Assembly (NCBI GenBank): GCA_004562765.1
Contig: SFRL01000012.1
Location: 9,434-73,433, forward strand
Direction: 5' to 3'
Source: a bacterium
GTDB lineage: Bacteria > Bacillota > Clostridia > Lachnospirales > Lachnospiraceae
Length of the DNA: 64,000 nt
Part shown: piece after piece, positions 1-8,185 of the stretch
Position numbering within the stretch: position 1 is the first letter of the stretch
How the letters are laid out: each line of letters begins with the position of its first letter
Program-made: the position numbers and the translations under genes
The notes under the pieces: model-generated
The model's database searches: none
Seen by the model: only the letters and a program-made list of their open reading frames with translations
What the model was told of the DNA's origin: nothing

Positions 1-249
1 AATACGGTACATACTTATCTGACGCGAATGGCGGCTAAGGGGCTCGTTGCCATTGATCACGCACAGGAGAAGCCTTATGAGGCAGCAGTGGCGAGGGAGG
101 ACTGCGCCAGAGCAGAGCGTCAGGATCTTTTAAACCGGGTCTATGGCGGAGCCGCCGGAGATCTTGTGGCGGCATTTTTACAGGAATCGAAGATGTCAGA
201 AAAAGAGGTGGAGCGTCTGCGAAAGCTCCTTGATGAGATGGAGGTGTAG
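1..249 (+). CDS. blaI: BlaI/MecI/CopY-family transcriptional repressor, 5'-truncated by the window
   Basis: The frame is open from base 1 and the visible 82 residues match the C-terminal part of BlaI/MecI repressors: the end of the winged helix (TVHTYLTRMAAKG), then the dimerisation helices ending in a SEKEVERLRKLLDE-like segment. The DNA-binding N terminus lies outside the window, so the methionine at 28 is internal. Proteins of this family dimerise on operators and are inactivated by proteolysis when a partner BlaR1-type metalloprotease senses its signal. That partner gene starts 3 bp after the stop, so the two are surely co-transcribed. The signal need not be a beta-lactam. Confidence 0.88.
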   Translation, partial: NTVHTYLTRMAAKGLVAIDHAQEKPYEAAVAREDCARAERQDLLNRVYGGAAGDLVAAFLQESKMSEKEVERLRKLLDEMEV

Positions 250-252
250 CTG

Positions 253-2211
253 ATGACAAACGTGTGGGGATTTTTCTTGCAGACATTGTCGGTTTCGTCA
301 GTAGCGCTTGTGCTGCTGATCATCAAGCGGCTGTTTCTGGATAAGATATCACCAAATGTGCAGTATGCCCTGTGGCTTGTGTTGGCGCTGAGAATCGTCC
401 TACCTGTGCGGGCGGGTGTGAACATTCTGTTTCCGATTCCGATGTGGGTGGAGTTGCTGAAAGCCAAGGTGGAGCGTCATCTGACTTCCGCTTACAGCAG
501 CATGTATGAGCTGACAGGAAATCGGCACATTTTTCCGATGTACCGGGAAATGCCTGTGAGTGTGACGGACTGGTTGTTTGTGCTCTATGGGATCGGTATT
601 GCGGCGGTGCTTTTGCATTATGCGATTGCATATATCCAGCTTCGCAGGATGCTAAGGCATGGCATGGCGGATGAAGTAATGCAGGCAAAGACAGATGCTG
701 TGGCGGAAGCTTACGGGCTGCGCACAGTGCAGGTGCGTATGGAGAGCAGTGTGCATAGTCCGTTTGTGTGCGGCGTTTTTCACCCGGTGCTCGTGCTGCC
801 GGCAGATCGTCAAATGAGTGATCCGATTCTTTTGCATGAACTCTTGCACCTTGCACATCATGATCCCGCAAAAAATATGATCTGGTGTATCTTGCGGGCA
901 CTGCACTGGTGCAATCCGTTTTTATGGTATGTTGTGAACCGGATCGAAAATGACCTGGAAACATGCTGTGACCAGCGGGTGCTGGAGCGGCTGGAGGGCG
1001 AAGCACGCCGGGACTACGGAAAGACGCTGCTTCTGATGGCAAATGATCGTTACGCGCGCATGCCCGGCACGAGCTCCATCTCAAATGGCGGTAAAAATAT
1101 CGCGCGGCGCATCGAGGCGATCGTGCGCTTCAAAACATATCCGAAGGGCGTGACCTTTGCACTGGTTTGTATGGCAGTGCTGCTTGTGAATGCGGCGGTG
1201 AGTGGGCAGACGGTGAACGGTTCCGATGCATGGCTCCGACCTGTGGAGGAGTCACGGCTGGACTATGCACTTGCAATGAGTCGTGTACATCGCTGCACAA
1301 CGCTGGCAGGAGCGCTGGATACCTATGCGAAAGGAATCATTTATCAGAACGGCATTTATCTGGCGATGGCTTCATCGTTATCGCAGCAGGAGGTCTTGGA
1401 AGCAGCGATGCGAAAGAGCGCTGCGGAGGGCTGGGTGGCATATCATGTGGGGCGCGGTTTTGACGATAAAGACCAGATGGTGGTCTATGAGGCTGACGGT
1501 TATCGGATCTGTAATCTGAAGGAATGCGCAGACGGGGGTTATGAGGCATTATTGCTGTTTTCTGATGTATGTACATCGGAAGAACAGACGGAAAACGGCA
1601 CGCTGGTGCTGCCGGTGCGGGCGTATGAGACGGAAGACGGTTGGGTCGTGGAACGCACAGGGGAGCTGGACTGCATCGATACGGCCTTTGACGCAGACAA
1701 TATGGATGTGTCGTCACTGCCGGCGCTGCAAAGCTACGAGGGAGTGTGTGAATACGGAAAGATAGTACTTGATGTATATAATTTTTATATGGTTGAGGGT
1801 AACAATATAATTAGCTGGAACACCATGTCCGGCGATACATTTATTCCAAACGCAGAGTTTCATGATGCAAGTATTCTCCAGCAGGGCGTGTATGATATCC
1901 GTCAGGCAGATGCCGGGATGCCTGCGCATCATGTGGGTATTGTTTACGCGCGGGTGCCAGAGGGAGAAGATACACCCATCTATCCTAATCATCCTGTACT
2001 GACCTCAGATAGCGGAAGCTCCTCAGATGGTTATGCATGGGAAAACAGACCGGTCAGCGAGTTGGAGAATGGCGGTGTGATTAAAATGGGCAGCGGAGAA
2101 AGCTGGGATATTGAGCAGATGGGCAGTGTGCCGGCGGGTTATGGCGTCCGGATTTACTGGGACGGCAAGCTAAAGAAGGAACTGCGATTGGAGGAAGTGT
2201 ATGGACAATGA
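253..2211 (+). CDS. BlaR1/MecR1-like M56 membrane metalloprotease sensor
   Basis: A 652-residue protein starting at ATG 253 directly after blaI. The N-terminal third has hydrophobic segments at about residues 8-25, 36-52 and 105-128, followed by the M56 zinc-protease signature HELLH at residues 195-199 and HHDPAKN just after it. Another hydrophobic segment lies near residue 300. In BlaR1/MecR1 this domain cleaves the partner repressor after a signal is sensed outside the cell. The C-terminal half (about 330-652) shows no penicillin-binding SxxK/KTG pattern that I can see; it is acidic and unfamiliar, so the ligand is unknown. The metalloprotease assignment is firm; a beta-lactam sensing role is not supported. 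Confidence 0.85.
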   Translation: MTNVWGFFLQTLSVSSVALVLLIIKRLFLDKISPNVQYALWLVLALRIVLPVRAGVNILFPIPMWVELLKAKVERHLTSAYSSMYELTGNRHIFPMYREMPVSVTDWLFVLYGIGIAAVLLHYAIAYIQLRRMLRHGMADEVMQAKTDAVAEAYGLRTVQVRMESSVHSPFVCGVFHPVLVLPADRQMSDPILLHELLHLAHHDPAKNMIWCILRALHWCNPFLWYVVNRIENDLETCCDQRVLERLEGEARRDYGKTLLLMANDRYARMPGTSSISNGGKNIARRIEAIVRFKTYPKGVTFALVCMAVLLVNAAVSGQTVNGSDAWLRPVEESRLDYALAMSRVHRCTTLAGALDTYAKGIIYQNGIYLAMASSLSQQEVLEAAMRKSAAEGWVAYHVGRGFDDKDQMVVYEADGYRICNLKECADGGYEALLLFSDVCTSEEQTENGTLVLPVRAYETEDGWVVERTGELDCIDTAFDADNMDVSSLPALQSYEGVCEYGKIVLDVYNFYMVEGNNIISWNTMSGDTFIPNAEFHDASILQQGVYDIRQADAGMPAHHVGIVYARVPEGEDTPIYPNHPVLTSDSGSSSDGYAWENRPVSELENGGVIKMGSGESWDIEQMGSVPAGYGVRIYWDGKLKKELRLEEVYGQ

Positions 2212-2794
2212 AACATTTGTGGGAGAAATTGCAACACCGGTGCAGAACATCAACTATGAAAAGCTGCGCAGTGCGGTGAAAGCCATCGGCTTCGGGTATG
2301 CGTTTTTGTACTTGAATCTGAACTTGGGACGGGTGAATCTTTTGCCAAACTGGGTGGGATATGTTCTGATCCAGGAGGCGTGTGACGACATTGGTGAGCA
2401 GGAACCGTCAATTGTGCTTTTGAAGCCTCTGGCAGCGCTGCTCGCTGGCTATGAGGGCGTGTTATGGCTGTGCAAACTGCTTGATGTCAGCCTTTCAATT
2501 CCGGCGGTTGAGGTGGTGATCTCTGTGGCAAGCCTGTATTTTCATTATCAGCTCATGACAAACCTCGGTGATCTGGCAGATCATCTGCATCTGGAGGAGC
2601 GCGACCGGCTGTATAGCACCCGCATTTGGCAGGCTGCGCTCACGACGCTGCTTGGAGTGCCTGTGCTTAAAAATCTTTGCGTGCAGACCGGGTTGCTTGT
2701 GGCGACATTTATCGTGCTCGTGCGCGTGGTTGTCGGAATCATTTATCTGGAAGGGTCACTAAGGGAGTGTGCCCAGCAGAGCAAACTGCCATAA
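2201..2794 (+). CDS. Small multi-pass membrane protein, function unknown
   Basis: 197 residues; the start overlaps the end of the M56 protease gene by 11 bp, which implies translational coupling. At least three hydrophobic segments are visible (about residues 75-95, 100-117 and 160-185), with a charged C-terminal tail. I do not recognise the family. Its position as the third member of a repressor-sensor-membrane protein unit suggests it is either the effector or an accessory of the sensor. No resistance enzyme follows; the operon ends before the toxin-antitoxin promoter. Confidence 0.7.
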   Translation: MDNETFVGEIATPVQNINYEKLRSAVKAIGFGYAFLYLNLNLGRVNLLPNWVGYVLIQEACDDIGEQEPSIVLLKPLAALLAGYEGVLWLCKLLDVSLSIPAVEVVISVASLYFHYQLMTNLGDLADHLHLEERDRLYSTRIWQAALTTLLGVPVLKNLCVQTGLLVATFIVLVRVVVGIIYLEGSLRECAQQSKLP

Positions 2795-2814
2795 TTCTTA
2801 CTTAGATTTGATAT

Positions 2815-2842
2815 TTAACAGGATTGTTTTTTTTTATATAAT
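2815..2842 (+). promoter_or_regulatory. Promoter for the hicAB pair
   Basis: TTAACA at 2815-2820, a 16-bp spacer and TATAAT at 2837-2842. It lies in an AT-rich gap after the membrane protein gene and points at hicA. Confidence 0.6.
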
Positions 2843-2855
2843 ATGATAAAATAAA

Positions 2856-2874
2856 GCAACTGAAAAATAGTTGC
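2856..2874. promoter_or_regulatory. Inverted repeat in the hicA leader, possible autoregulatory operator
   Basis: GCAACT (2856-2861) and AGTTGC (2869-2874) form a perfect 6-bp dyad with a 7-nt loop, about 14 bp after the -10 box and 30 bp before the hicA start. HicB proteins repress their own promoters by binding such dyads. The assignment rests on position only. The A-rich run after it rules out a forward terminator. Confidence 0.4.
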
Positions 2875-2905
2875 AAAAAAAACGAAACGAGGTGATAGCT
2901 GTCTA

Positions 2906-3166
2906 ATGCCTAAGAAAAAGGATTTGATTGAAAAACTTTGTAGAAAACCAATGCCGAAGAACTTCACGAAGAGAGAGCTTGATTTATTGTTGGGTAAATG
3001 TAATTGCATAAAATTTTCAGGAGGCAGAGGATCAGGAATAGGTTTTGTTCATAATGATACAAAACGTATTTTACAATTTGATGAACCGCATCCCGGAAAT
3101 GAATTATATGGATATCAGATAAAAAAGACCATACAATATTTAAAAGATATTGGGGAGATAGATTAG
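2906..3166 (+). CDS. hicA: HicA-family toxin, GSGS-type variant
   Basis: 86 residues, the usual size for HicA mRNA interferases. The C-terminal half carries the pattern of the divergent HicA branch: a G-rich turn (GGRGSGIGF at residues 38-46), then EPHPGNELYGYQIKKTIQYLKD and a final GEI. Classic HicA has GSHHxF at the turn with a catalytic histidine. Here the histidine is absent and the only nearby one is in PHPG. A GAGGTG ribosome site lies 11 bp upstream. The antitoxin follows 30 bp downstream, in the toxin-first order usual for HicAB. Catalytic activity is inferred, not shown. Confidence 0.82.
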   Translation: MPKKKDLIEKLCRKPMPKNFTKRELDLLLGKCNCIKFSGGRGSGIGFVHNDTKRILQFDEPHPGNELYGYQIKKTIQYLKDIGEID

Positions 3167-3196
3167 ATATTTTGTGATATCGAAAGGATGATGAGA

Positions 3197-3562
3197 ATGA
3201 GTTCAATGTTAGAGTATAGAGGCTATCATGCTACTGTAGAGTTTGATGCGGAAGATAATATTTTTGTTGGAGAAGTGTTTGGAACAACAGATTCTTTGAA
3301 TTTTCATGGAAGCACGGTTGAGGAATTGAAAAAGATGTTTCGGCAATGTATCGATAATTATTTGGAATTGTGCGAGAGAATTGGTAAAGAACCGGATAAA
3401 GAGTTTCGTGGGACGTTTAATATAAGAATCTCGCCGGAACTGCACAAAAAAGCAGCATTAGCTGCTGCGGAACAAAAGATTACATTGAACCAATACGTTT
3501 TAAAGGCAATCAATCGGTCGGTTGAAGATGAAAATGCAAACAAAGAGAAAGTAACTGTTTGA
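3197..3562 (+). CDS. hicB: HicB-family antitoxin with C-terminal ribbon-helix-helix domain
   Basis: 121 residues from ATG 3197. That start is preferred over ATGs at 3188 and 3191 because AAAGG (3183-3187) lies 9 bp before it. The N-terminal half is the partially degraded RNase H fold of HicB (YRGYHATVEFDAEDNIFVGEV, then FHGSTVEELKKMF). The C-terminal part (GTFNIRISPELHKKAALAA, then LNQYVLKAI) is a ribbon-helix-helix DNA-binding domain. The protein should neutralise the HicA-like toxin and, through the RHH domain, repress the operon. A strong terminator closes the unit. Confidence 0.87.
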   Translation: MSSMLEYRGYHATVEFDAEDNIFVGEVFGTTDSLNFHGSTVEELKKMFRQCIDNYLELCERIGKEPDKEFRGTFNIRISPELHKKAALAAAEQKITLNQYVLKAINRSVEDENANKEKVTV

Positions 3563-3600
3563 TCACAAGAATTTTGCAACTAAATTGGAATTTTTTAGAA

Positions 3601-3627
3601 AAGCTCTGCGCATGGCAGAGCTTTTTT
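3601..3627 (+). terminator. Rho-independent terminator after hicB
   Basis: Perfect 9-bp stem AAGCTCTGC/GCAGAGCTT (3601-3609 and 3615-3623) with a GCATG loop, followed by a T run to 3627. Confidence 0.9.
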
Positions 3628-3664
3628 GTGGTAAATTCAGAAAAGTCAAAATGGAAATTCCCTC

Positions 3665-3693
3665 TTGCCATACTTGAAAAAATACTATACAAT
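3665..3693 (+). promoter_or_regulatory. Promoter of the NitT/TauT-type ABC operon
   Basis: TTGCCA at 3665-3670, a 17-bp spacer and TACAAT at 3688-3693, 60 bp before the permease start. Confidence 0.65.
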
Positions 3694-3703
3694 AGCAAAA
3701 GTG

Positions 3704-3719
3704 CTTTAATTGATTAAAG
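3704..3719. promoter_or_regulatory. 16-bp dyad just downstream of the ABC operon promoter
   Basis: CTTTAAT (3704-3710), TG, ATTAAAG (3713-3719). The left arm can also pair with AATTAAAG at 3725-3732. It lies where the transcript starts, so it could be an operator or a 5' mRNA hairpin. No regulator is identified. Confidence 0.35.
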
Positions 3720-3756
3720 AAGTAAATTAAAGAAGCGCTGAAATGACAGGAAACCT

Positions 3757-4554
3757 ATGGAGAGTATGGAAATGAAGAACAAAAGACGTTACATAAATGT
3801 CGAGCACCTGCTCAGCTTTATCTGTTTTGCGCTGATCATCGGGCTGTGGTGTGTCCTGAGCTTTGGAGGGATGGTATCAGAACTGTTCCTGCCGTCACCG
3901 GTGGCGGTGGCAAAGCGCATCGTGGAACTGTATAAGGACGGCTCCTTATGGGCGAACTGCTTTGAGTCGACTGCCCGCGTGGTCATCGGCTGGTTCTGGT
4001 CTGTGGTCGTGGCGCTCCCGTGTGGCATGCTGATGGCAAACTCCAGAAAATTCAGCGCCTTTATCCAGCCGATCATCGAGTTCGCGAGATATCTGCCGGT
4101 GGTGGCATTGGTGCCGTTGACGCTGCTCTATCTCGGCATTGATGAGACGCAGAAATATACGATCATTTTCCTCGGTACCTTCTTTCAGCTGGTGCTGATG
4201 GTGTGTGACACGGTATCCGGCGTGGATGCGAACCTGATCAACGCTGCAAAGACGCTTGGTGCAGGAAAATGGCAGGTCTATAAAGAAGTTATTTTCCCCG
4301 CTGCACTGCCGGGACTGATGGACGATTTTCGTCTGACGATCGGATGGGCGTGGACCTATCTGGTGGTGGCTGAGATGGTTGCCGCACAGAACGGTCTTGG
4401 TTACATGATCCTGCGTTCCCAGCGCTATCTGGCAACGGACACGATCTTTGCGGGACTGATCCTGATCGGACTGATCGGACTGATCACGGACTTTTTGTTC
4501 CGGATCCTGACACGCATGGTTGCACCGTGGCATGAGCGGTTAACAGATAAGTAG
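3757..4554 (+). CDS. ABC transporter permease, NitT/TauT (SsuC/TauC) family
   Basis: 265 residues with about six membrane segments and the EAA-type loop of importer permeases (around AAKTLGAGKWQVYKEVIFPAALPG), which contacts the ATPase. This is the normal size and architecture for the nitrate/taurine/sulfonate/thiamine-precursor group. It is the first gene of a permease-ATPase-binding protein operon. The start at 3757 has AGGAAA 6 bp upstream; in-frame ATGs at 3766 and 3772 are alternatives. The substrate cannot be read from the sequence; sulfonate, taurine or an HMP-like pyrimidine are the usual candidates. Confidence 0.88.
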   Translation: MESMEMKNKRRYINVEHLLSFICFALIIGLWCVLSFGGMVSELFLPSPVAVAKRIVELYKDGSLWANCFESTARVVIGWFWSVVVALPCGMLMANSRKFSAFIQPIIEFARYLPVVALVPLTLLYLGIDETQKYTIIFLGTFFQLVLMVCDTVSGVDANLINAAKTLGAGKWQVYKEVIFPAALPGLMDDFRLTIGWAWTYLVVAEMVAAQNGLGYMILRSQRYLATDTIFAGLILIGLIGLITDFLFRILTRMVAPWHERLTDK

Positions 4555-4566
4555 AAGGAGTAAACC

Positions 4567-5355
4567 ATGGAACAATACAGATTACAGGCAATTGACCTGA
4601 CAAAAATATTTGATGACGGTAAAAAAGGGCCGGTCACCGCGATCGACCATGTGAACCTTGAGGTGAAGGACGGAGAATTTGTCATGATCGTCGGTCCTTC
4701 CGGGTGTGGAAAGACGACGCTGATCAATATTCTGGGCGGACTGAACACAGCGACTTCCGGAGAGGTATTGCTGGATGGAAAGCCGGTACAGGGACCGGGC
4801 GCAGACCGTGGCATGGTGTTTCAGGGTTACAGTCTCTTCCCGTGGCTGTCCGTACAGAAAAATGTAGAGTTCGGATTGAAAATGAAAAAGATGCCGAAGG
4901 CACAGCGCGCGGAACAGGCAAAGAAATTTATCGATCTGGTAGGTCTGACAGGCTTTGAGAACGCGCTGCCGAAGCAATTATCCGGAGGAATGAAACAGCG
5001 TGTGGCGATCGCCCGCACACTTGCCAACGAACCGGAGATCCTTTTGATGGATGAGCCCTTCGGAGCACTGGATGCACAGACGAGAGTTGTCATGCAGGAG
5101 CTTTTGGCGGACATCAGCAAAAAAACGAAAACGACCATTTTATTTATTACCCATGACATTGACGAGGCGGTGCTTTTGGGTGACCGCATCTATGTCATGA
5201 GCCGCAGACCGGGTACGATCCGCGAGGTATTGGATGTCAACATTCCCGGCGTGCGTAACCATGAGAGTCTGGTGTTACCGGAGTTTCTGGCGACAAAGAA
5301 AAAGATCATGGACATGCTCTGGCAGGAGAGTATGGACGCGGCGATGGACAGTTAG
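4567..5355 (+). CDS. ABC transporter ATP-binding protein, NitT/TauT family
   Basis: 262 residues with all ABC ATPase motifs: Walker A GPSGCGKTT (about residue 40), Q-loop FQGYSLFPW, signature LSGGMKQRV and Walker B ILLMDEPFGALD, with the switch histidine in FITHDIDEA. It starts 12 bp after the permease and powers the importer formed with the neighbouring permease and lipoprotein. The closest named relatives by pattern are SsuB/TauB. Confidence 0.92.
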   Translation: MEQYRLQAIDLTKIFDDGKKGPVTAIDHVNLEVKDGEFVMIVGPSGCGKTTLINILGGLNTATSGEVLLDGKPVQGPGADRGMVFQGYSLFPWLSVQKNVEFGLKMKKMPKAQRAEQAKKFIDLVGLTGFENALPKQLSGGMKQRVAIARTLANEPEILLMDEPFGALDAQTRVVMQELLADISKKTKTTILFITHDIDEAVLLGDRIYVMSRRPGTIREVLDVNIPGVRNHESLVLPEFLATKKKIMDMLWQESMDAAMDS

Positions 5356-5365
5356 GCGTATTCGC

Positions 5366-5386
5366 TTCCGGTTCGGCTGACCGGAA
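5366..5386 (+). other. Intercistronic hairpin before the binding-protein gene
   Basis: TTCCGGT (5366-5372) and ACCGGAA (5380-5386) form a perfect 7-bp stem with a 7-nt loop and no T run. Such hairpins next to binding-protein genes often protect the downstream mRNA and raise its dosage; that role is inferred. Confidence 0.5.
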
Positions 5387-5421
5387 CCCATACATAAATT
5401 CAAGGAAAAGAGGAGAAACTT

Positions 5422-6414
5422 ATGAAAAAGAAATTAGCATTATTATTGGCGGCACTTTTAGCTGTCAGCACGGTGTTTACCGGCTGCGGCAACAAGAAGT
5501 CAGAGGCAGGCGCGGACGGTCTGACTGAGGTGACGATGGCATTCTGTACATTCACGGGATATGCACCGATGTTTATCGCACAGGAGCAGGGCTATTTTGA
5601 GGATGCGGGCATCAAGATGAACATTCAGGTCATCGAGGATGAATCCACTTACGCCAGCCTGATCACGAAAGGCGATGTGCAGTTTTTAGCCACCGCTCAG
5701 GACCCGAACATCAAGATGTTTGCAAACGGTGCAACAAGTAAGTACGTGCTCACGATGGATCAGTCTTTCGGCGCGGACGGACTGGTGGCAACCGAGGATA
5801 TCAAGACGCTGGATGATTTGAAGGGAAAGTCAGTCGCACTTGACAAATCTGCTTCTTCCTACTATTTCTTCCTGAAGGCACTGGAGGGTGGATCTTCCCT
5901 GACAGAGGATGATATCGATGTGCAGGACATGGGAGATACAACGGAGGCAGGCGTAGCCTTTATCGGCGGACAGGTGGACGCAGCGATCATGTGGGAGCCG
6001 GAGTTATCTGATGCATTGACAGAAGTGGAAGGAGCGCATACAATTGTAACGAGCGCGGACTATCCTGATGCTATCTCCGACAGTCTGGTCGTCAATGCCA
6101 AGTTTGCCGAGGAACATCCCGAGATCGTGGACGCAGTCGCAGAAGCATGGTATAAGGCAGTTGATTTCTACAACACAAATGCGACAGAGGCATATGAAAA
6201 TATGGCGAGCGGTTTCGAGGAGGTCACTGCGGAGGACATCGAGAGTGATGCAGCCGGCTTGCACTTTTTAGGAAAGGAAGAAAATGAGGCGCTGCTCGTT
6301 GAGGGATCAGAGGGCAACATTTTTGATCTGTGCAAGGAGATGGCAGACTTCTGGATGAGTAAAGGCGAGTGCAAGACGGATGAATTAGATGATTACTTTA
6401 CTCTGGTAAAATAG
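5422..6414 (+). CDS. Substrate-binding lipoprotein of the NitT/TauT ABC importer
   Basis: 330 residues. The N terminus is a lipoprotein signal: charged MKKK, hydrophobic stretch, then lipobox FTGC (Cys about residue 22). The mature part starts with the NMT1/SsuA-like pattern (AFCTFTGYAPMFIAQEQGYFEDAGI) and continues with DLKGKSVALDKS and AAIMWEPEL typical of periplasmic-binding-protein type II folds. It is anchored on the outer face of the membrane and delivers substrate to the upstream permease. The GTG start of the next gene overlaps its stop by one base. Confidence 0.9.
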   Translation: MKKKLALLLAALLAVSTVFTGCGNKKSEAGADGLTEVTMAFCTFTGYAPMFIAQEQGYFEDAGIKMNIQVIEDESTYASLITKGDVQFLATAQDPNIKMFANGATSKYVLTMDQSFGADGLVATEDIKTLDDLKGKSVALDKSASSYYFFLKALEGGSSLTEDDIDVQDMGDTTEAGVAFIGGQVDAAIMWEPELSDALTEVEGAHTIVTSADYPDAISDSLVVNAKFAEEHPEIVDAVAEAWYKAVDFYNTNATEAYENMASGFEEVTAEDIESDAAGLHFLGKEENEALLVEGSEGNIFDLCKEMADFWMSKGECKTDELDDYFTLVK

Positions 6415-7865
6415 TGGCAGACTCTGTATATATTGCAATTGATCTGAAATCCTTTTATGCATCAGTAGAGTGCATGGAACGTGAGCTGGATCCGATGACG
6501 GCTAATCTGGTCGTCGCGGATGAGAGCCGCACGAATAAAACGATCTGTTTGGCCGTGTCACCTTCCCTGAAAGCCTATGGCATTCCGGGAAGGGCGCGGC
6601 TTTTTGAAGTTGTGGAGCGGGTGCGGGAGATCAATGCCACGCGTGCACCTGAAGATCAGCTCACCTATATTACGGCACCGCCGCAAATGGCACTTTATCT
6701 GAAATACAGCGCTCGCATTTATGAAGTTTATCTGAAATATATTGCGCCGGAGGACATCCATGTGTATTCGATTGATGAGGTCATGTTCGATGCGACACAT
6801 TATCTGGGCACTTATCAGATGACACCCGAACAGCTGGCATCAAAAATGATCATGGATGTGTATCGGACAGTGGGGATCCCTGCGGCGGCTGGCATCGGCA
6901 CAAACCTGTATCTGTGTAAAGTTGCGATGGATATCATGGCAAAGCATGCAGAGCCGGATGAGAACGGTGTGCGTATTGCCAGACTGGATGAGATGAGCTA
7001 CCGGAGACAGCTGTGGACCCATGAACCGATCACGGATTTCTGGCGAGTCGGGCGCGGATATGCAAAAAAGCTGGCGGCCCACGGACTTTACACGATGGGT
7101 GATGTGGCGCGCTGTTCCATCGGTGCCCCGGAGGATTTCCATAATGAGGAATTATTATACCGTCTGTTTGGCGTCAATGCGGAACTGCTGATCGATCATG
7201 CATGGGGCTATGAGCCGTGCACGATGGAGGCCATCAAAGCTTATAAGCCGGAAAACAACAGCATTGTCTCAGGACAGGTGCTGCGTTGCCCTTACGAGTT
7301 TGAGCAGGCGGAACTGGTCGTCCGTGAGATGGCAGATCTGCTGGCACTGGATCTTGTAGAAAAACGGCTGGTGACGGATCAGATCGTGCTCACAGTAGGT
7401 TATGATATTGACAATCTGACTGATCCGGAGCGGAGAAAGCGCTACAAAGGTCCGGTGACGACGGATCATTACGGCAGACCGGTGCCAAAACATGCCCACG
7501 GCACCACGAATCTGAAACAAAAGACCGCATCCACGATGCTGATCACCGACGCGACGATGGAGCTTTTTTCGCGCATTGTAGACCGGAATCTGCTTGTGCG
7601 CAGGATCAGCCTGTGTGCGAACCGCGTGGTGAGCGAGGCAGAAGCGGCGCAGGAGGAGCGTTACGAGCAGCTCTCCCTTTTTGCGGAAGAAACGCAGGAG
7701 GAGGATGTTGATGAGGAGAAGCTGGAGCGGGAGCGAAAGCTTCAGCAGGCGATGCTGGACGTGAAAAAGCGATACGGGAAAAATGCGATGGTAAAGGGTA
7801 TGAATCTTCAGGAAGGCGCGACTACGATGGAGCGCAACCGCCAGATCGGAGGACACAAGGCATGA
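6414..7865 (+). CDS. Y-family DNA polymerase (UmuC/UvrX-like)
   Basis: 483 residues. The N-terminal palm shows the Y-family pattern AIDLKSFYASVEC with the first metal-binding aspartate, then IHVYSIDEVMFD with the SIDE catalytic motif, followed by a helix-hairpin-helix region (RVGRGYAKKLAAHGLYTMGDVARC) and a little-finger domain. It performs error-prone bypass of damaged template. The GTG start at 6414 overlaps the preceding stop (TAGTG), so it appears to be expressed from the transporter transcript unless an internal promoter exists. The YolD-like gene follows with a 4-bp ATGA overlap, the usual UvrX-YolD pairing in Firmicutes. Confidence 0.9.
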   Translation: MADSVYIAIDLKSFYASVECMERELDPMTANLVVADESRTNKTICLAVSPSLKAYGIPGRARLFEVVERVREINATRAPEDQLTYITAPPQMALYLKYSARIYEVYLKYIAPEDIHVYSIDEVMFDATHYLGTYQMTPEQLASKMIMDVYRTVGIPAAAGIGTNLYLCKVAMDIMAKHAEPDENGVRIARLDEMSYRRQLWTHEPITDFWRVGRGYAKKLAAHGLYTMGDVARCSIGAPEDFHNEELLYRLFGVNAELLIDHAWGYEPCTMEAIKAYKPENNSIVSGQVLRCPYEFEQAELVVREMADLLALDLVEKRLVTDQIVLTVGYDIDNLTDPERRKRYKGPVTTDHYGRPVPKHAHGTTNLKQKTASTMLITDATMELFSRIVDRNLLVRRISLCANRVVSEAEAAQEERYEQLSLFAEETQEEDVDEEKLERERKLQQAMLDVKKRYGKNAMVKGMNLQEGATTMERNRQIGGHKA

Positions 7866-8185
7866 CAAAGCAGAAGGATGGGCGAAATGCATTACCACGA
7901 AAGCAGCGCGCGACATCATCGCTTGCCGGGGAAAAAGATGAACACCGCTACGATGATATCATAGATCTGCCGCATCATGTGTCAAAGACACATCCACAGA
8001 TGCCCCTTGCAGACCGGGCGGCACAGTTTGCGCCCTTTGCGGCTCTGACCGGACATGCGGATGCCATCAGGGAGACTGAGCGGTTGGTTGAGGAGCGCGT
8101 GGAGCATGAGACAGCCGGAGAAACGGATCCTGAGAATTGGTTTTTCGAGGATATGGAGCAGCTTGGAGGATATGAGTATGAATAG
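7862..8185 (+). CDS. YolD-like small protein, partner of the Y-family polymerase
   Basis: 107 residues. The central block YDDIIDLPHHVSKTHPQMPLADRAAQFAPFAALTGH resembles the small proteins encoded next to Y-family polymerases in Clostridia, where YolD-like proteins are thought to act as UmuD-like accessories. The start overlaps the polymerase stop by 4 bp. No lexA/self-cleavage motif is visible. The function is by association. Confidence 0.7.
   Translation: MTKQKDGRNALPRKQRATSSLAGEKDEHRYDDIIDLPHHVSKTHPQMPLADRAAQFAPFAALTGHADAIRETERLVEERVEHETAGETDPENWFFEDMEQLGGYEYE

Noticed and set aside
253..2211. Beta-lactam resistance operon
   Set aside because: Only the BlaI and M56 parts are recognisable; no beta-lactamase or penicillin-binding domain is seen.
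3674..3693. TTGAAA (3674-3679) as the -35 box of the ABC operon
   Set aside because: Its distance to TACAAT is only 8 bp; TTGCCA at 3665 gives the correct 17 bp.
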